Assembly (NCBI GenBank): GCA_016197225.1
Contig: JACPWC010000069.1
Span: forward strand, 1 to 62,116
DNA length: 62,116 nt
Direction of reading: 5' to 3'
From: Chloroflexota bacterium
Lineage (GTDB): Bacteria > Chloroflexota > Anaerolineae > Anaerolineales > VGOW01
The notes below the pieces were generated by a model. The model did no database searches. It saw nothing but the letters and a program-made list of their open reading frames with translations, and had not been told where the DNA came from. Made by a program: the position numbers and the translations under genes. This document shows, one piece after another, positions 60,979 through 62,116 of the stretch; position 1 is the first letter of the stretch; each line of letters opens with the position of its first letter.

Positions 60979-61203
60979 GTGAAGATGAAGGCGCTTTCGC
61001 GGCGTGACTTTCTCAAACTGAGTGGGGCGGCATTTGCCAGCACGTTGCTGTCCCGTTCGTGGCGGAGCCTGCAAGCGAACAACCCAGCAGAATGGCCGGC
61101 AGGTGTGCCGCTGGGCCGGGTGACGCCCAAGCGCATCCGCCTGGTCTCGCGGCCTCACCCCGACGGTGGACGGTTGGATTACAAATACGTGGAACGAAGG
61201 TAA
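60979..61203 (+). CDS. Truncated Tat-exported protein, probable L,D-transpeptidase remnant
   Basis: 74 aa. A Tat signal (SRRDFLKLSGAAFASTLL) leads to GVPLGRVTPKRIRLVSRPHPDGGRLDYKYVERR, which resembles the beginning of Chloroflexota Tat-exported YkuD-type proteins, then TAA. The catalytic domain is missing. It may be a remnant, or a short exported peptide; the next gene starts 10 nt on. Confidence 0.6.
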   Translation: MKMKALSRRDFLKLSGAAFASTLLSRSWRSLQANNPAEWPAGVPLGRVTPKRIRLVSRPHPDGGRLDYKYVERR

Positions 61204-61213
61204 TTATCCAGGA

Positions 61214-61672
61214 ATGAAAGACTTCCACAACTTTACCCGCCGCGCATTCCTGAAATCCCTGGGTTGGACATGGGCCATTCCGGCGCTCCTCATGTTTCGA
61301 CAAGTTTTACGGTTCATCGGTTATCAACCGCCCGGGCCGGATCCAACCGTGATTGCTTTAGGCTCGCCGCAAAGTTTACCGCCGCTTCCAGTCCACATCG
61401 AACGGGCGCGCGTCTTCCTGCAAAAGGATGAAGGCGGCTATTATGTGCTCGATAATGTCTGCACTCATCTCGGTTGCCTCGTTCACCCACAGCCAGACGG
61501 TGGATTCGCCTGCCCCTGTCACGGCAGTCGCTTCACGGCAGATGGGCAGGTCATTCGCGGGCCGGCGGTTCGCCCGTTGCCCTACCTTGAACTACGCTGG
61601 GATAGCGCCAGTCAGATCGTCGTCCATCGAGGCAAGCGAGTCGCCAGCACGTTCCGCCTGCCACCAACCTGA
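61214..61672 (+). CDS. Rieske [2Fe-2S] protein, Tat/TM-anchored
   Basis: 152 aa from ATG 61214. N-terminal NFTRRAFLKSLGWTWAIPALL is a twin-Arg anchor; the cluster motif is VCTHLGCLVHPQPDGGFACPCHGSRF (Cys-x-His...Cys-x2-His, with two disulfide Cys), as in bc-complex type Rieske proteins. An in-frame ATG at 61166 overlaps the gene before and is less likely. It should take part in membrane electron transfer; no cytochrome b gene is visible here. Confidence 0.9.
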   Translation: MKDFHNFTRRAFLKSLGWTWAIPALLMFRQVLRFIGYQPPGPDPTVIALGSPQSLPPLPVHIERARVFLQKDEGGYYVLDNVCTHLGCLVHPQPDGGFACPCHGSRFTADGQVIRGPAVRPLPYLELRWDSASQIVVHRGKRVASTFRLPPT

Positions 61673-61692
61673 TGCCAAAGGGAGAAACTCTC

Positions 61693-62116
61693 ATGTCAAC
61701 GCTCGCCACCGATAAAGTTGCCGCCCTCCAAAAACGGAGCGCCGCCATTTTGGCTAACCGCCTGGTGCTAGGGTTTAGCCGACACTGGTTGCTTGCCATC
61801 ACTATTCTGTTGGGCTTGTACGTTGGGTTGCCCTGGCTGGCGCCCGTGTTCATGCGCCTCGGTTGGACGGGTGCAGGTGAAATCATTTATGCGATTTACT
61901 CCACCCAATGCCATCAACTGCCCCAGCGGTCGTATTTCCTGTTCGGCCCCAGAACGATGTACGCCTTGCAAGAAATTCAGGCCGCCTGGCAGAACACCAA
62001 CAACCCGCTCATCCTGCGCCAGTTTGCCGGCAACGAGGCCCTGGGCTGGAAAGTGGCCTGGTCGGATCGAATGGTGTCCATGTACACCAGCATCTTCCTC
62101 GGCGGCCTGCTTTACT
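61693..62116 (+). CDS. DUF2085 family membrane protein (partial, runs off the window)
   Basis: 141 aa visible from ATG 61693 (GGAGAA ahead). GEIIYAIYSTQCHQLPQRSYFLFG carries the DUF2085 Cys-His pattern; TM segments at about 30-52 and near the window end. The function is unknown; a Cys-His pair in the membrane near a Rieske protein may be redox- or metal-linked. The 3' end is outside the window. Confidence 0.82.
   Translation, partial: MSTLATDKVAALQKRSAAILANRLVLGFSRHWLLAITILLGLYVGLPWLAPVFMRLGWTGAGEIIYAIYSTQCHQLPQRSYFLFGPRTMYALQEIQAAWQNTNNPLILRQFAGNEALGWKVAWSDRMVSMYTSIFLGGLLY

Noticed and set aside
61166-61213. Earlier start for the Rieske protein
   Set aside because: The added residues carry no signal or homology and overlap the previous gene; the twin-Arg anchor begins right after ATG 61214.

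Overview
The window looks like a chromosomal segment of a Chloroflexota (Anaerolineae/Caldilineae-like) bacterium, possibly from a metagenome assembly. The sequence-level reasons are Tat or lipobox leaders followed by Thr/Pro/Val-rich linkers on the solute-binding proteins (for example 'CGPTATPTTAPT' and 'VEVTRVVEQPVEVTSTP'), a fairly high GC content, ABC sugar operons without their own ATPase, and many intergenic inverted repeats. No rRNA or other marker gene is present, so the taxonomy is inferred.

Region 1 (268-5818) is a complete Dpp/Opp-type peptide ABC transporter preceded by an 18-bp perfect palindrome. Region 2 (6235-19870) holds two carbohydrate ABC importers (binding protein plus two permeases each), a PHP/CehA-type metallohydrolase, a Gfo/Idh/MocA oxidoreductase, an IolE-like TIM-barrel protein, a ROK regulator, a URO-D-family methyltransferase homologue, and a LacI regulator with a clear promoter and tandem operators.

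Region 3 (19890-39482) is the most striking part. It is a long, tightly coupled gene run with many ATGA overlaps. It combines four more URO-D-family proteins (five with the one at 14167), a corrinoid protein, a methyl-tetrahydrofolate:corrinoid methyltransferase, a RamA-like ferredoxin/ASKHA activase, two PhyH-type dioxygenases, an alpha-galactosidase, a GH13 enzyme, an APH-type kinase, and the inositol-catabolic genes iolC, iolD, a LacD-like aldolase, iolB and a NagB-like deaminase. My reading (inference) is a pathway that imports O-methylated inositols and/or their galactosides, removes the methyl group through a corrinoid protein onto tetrahydrofolate, and feeds the ring into the iol pathway.

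Region 4 (39481-41200) is a scrap yard: a serine-recombinase C-terminus, a transposase C-terminus, a truncated SAM methyltransferase and the 3' half of a Met-type tRNA, then a strong terminator. It looks like an old integration boundary. Region 5 (41675-44107) is a NarL-type two-component pair.

Region 6 (44297-62116) is a copper-handling island: three CopA-like P-type ATPases (two of them broken), three cupredoxin-like proteins, two YHS-type small proteins plus a YHS domain on the second ATPase, small Met/Gly-rich membrane proteins, an Lgt homologue, a CcdA-like protein, Met-rich lipoproteins, a DUF2933-like His-tailed protein and a Rieske protein. Three promoters here share TTCA boxes at 11/22-bp spacing with the -10 hexamer at exactly the same distance. 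Four others share an AAATGGCG element about 55 bp ahead of the -10. The only OmpR-like response regulator nearby is a decayed remnant.

Several genes are interrupted: an in-frame TGA in the alpha-galactosidase, a 1-nt loss in the GH13 gene, and internal deletions with frameshift in the RamA-like gene and two CopA genes. Whether these are real or assembly errors cannot be settled here.
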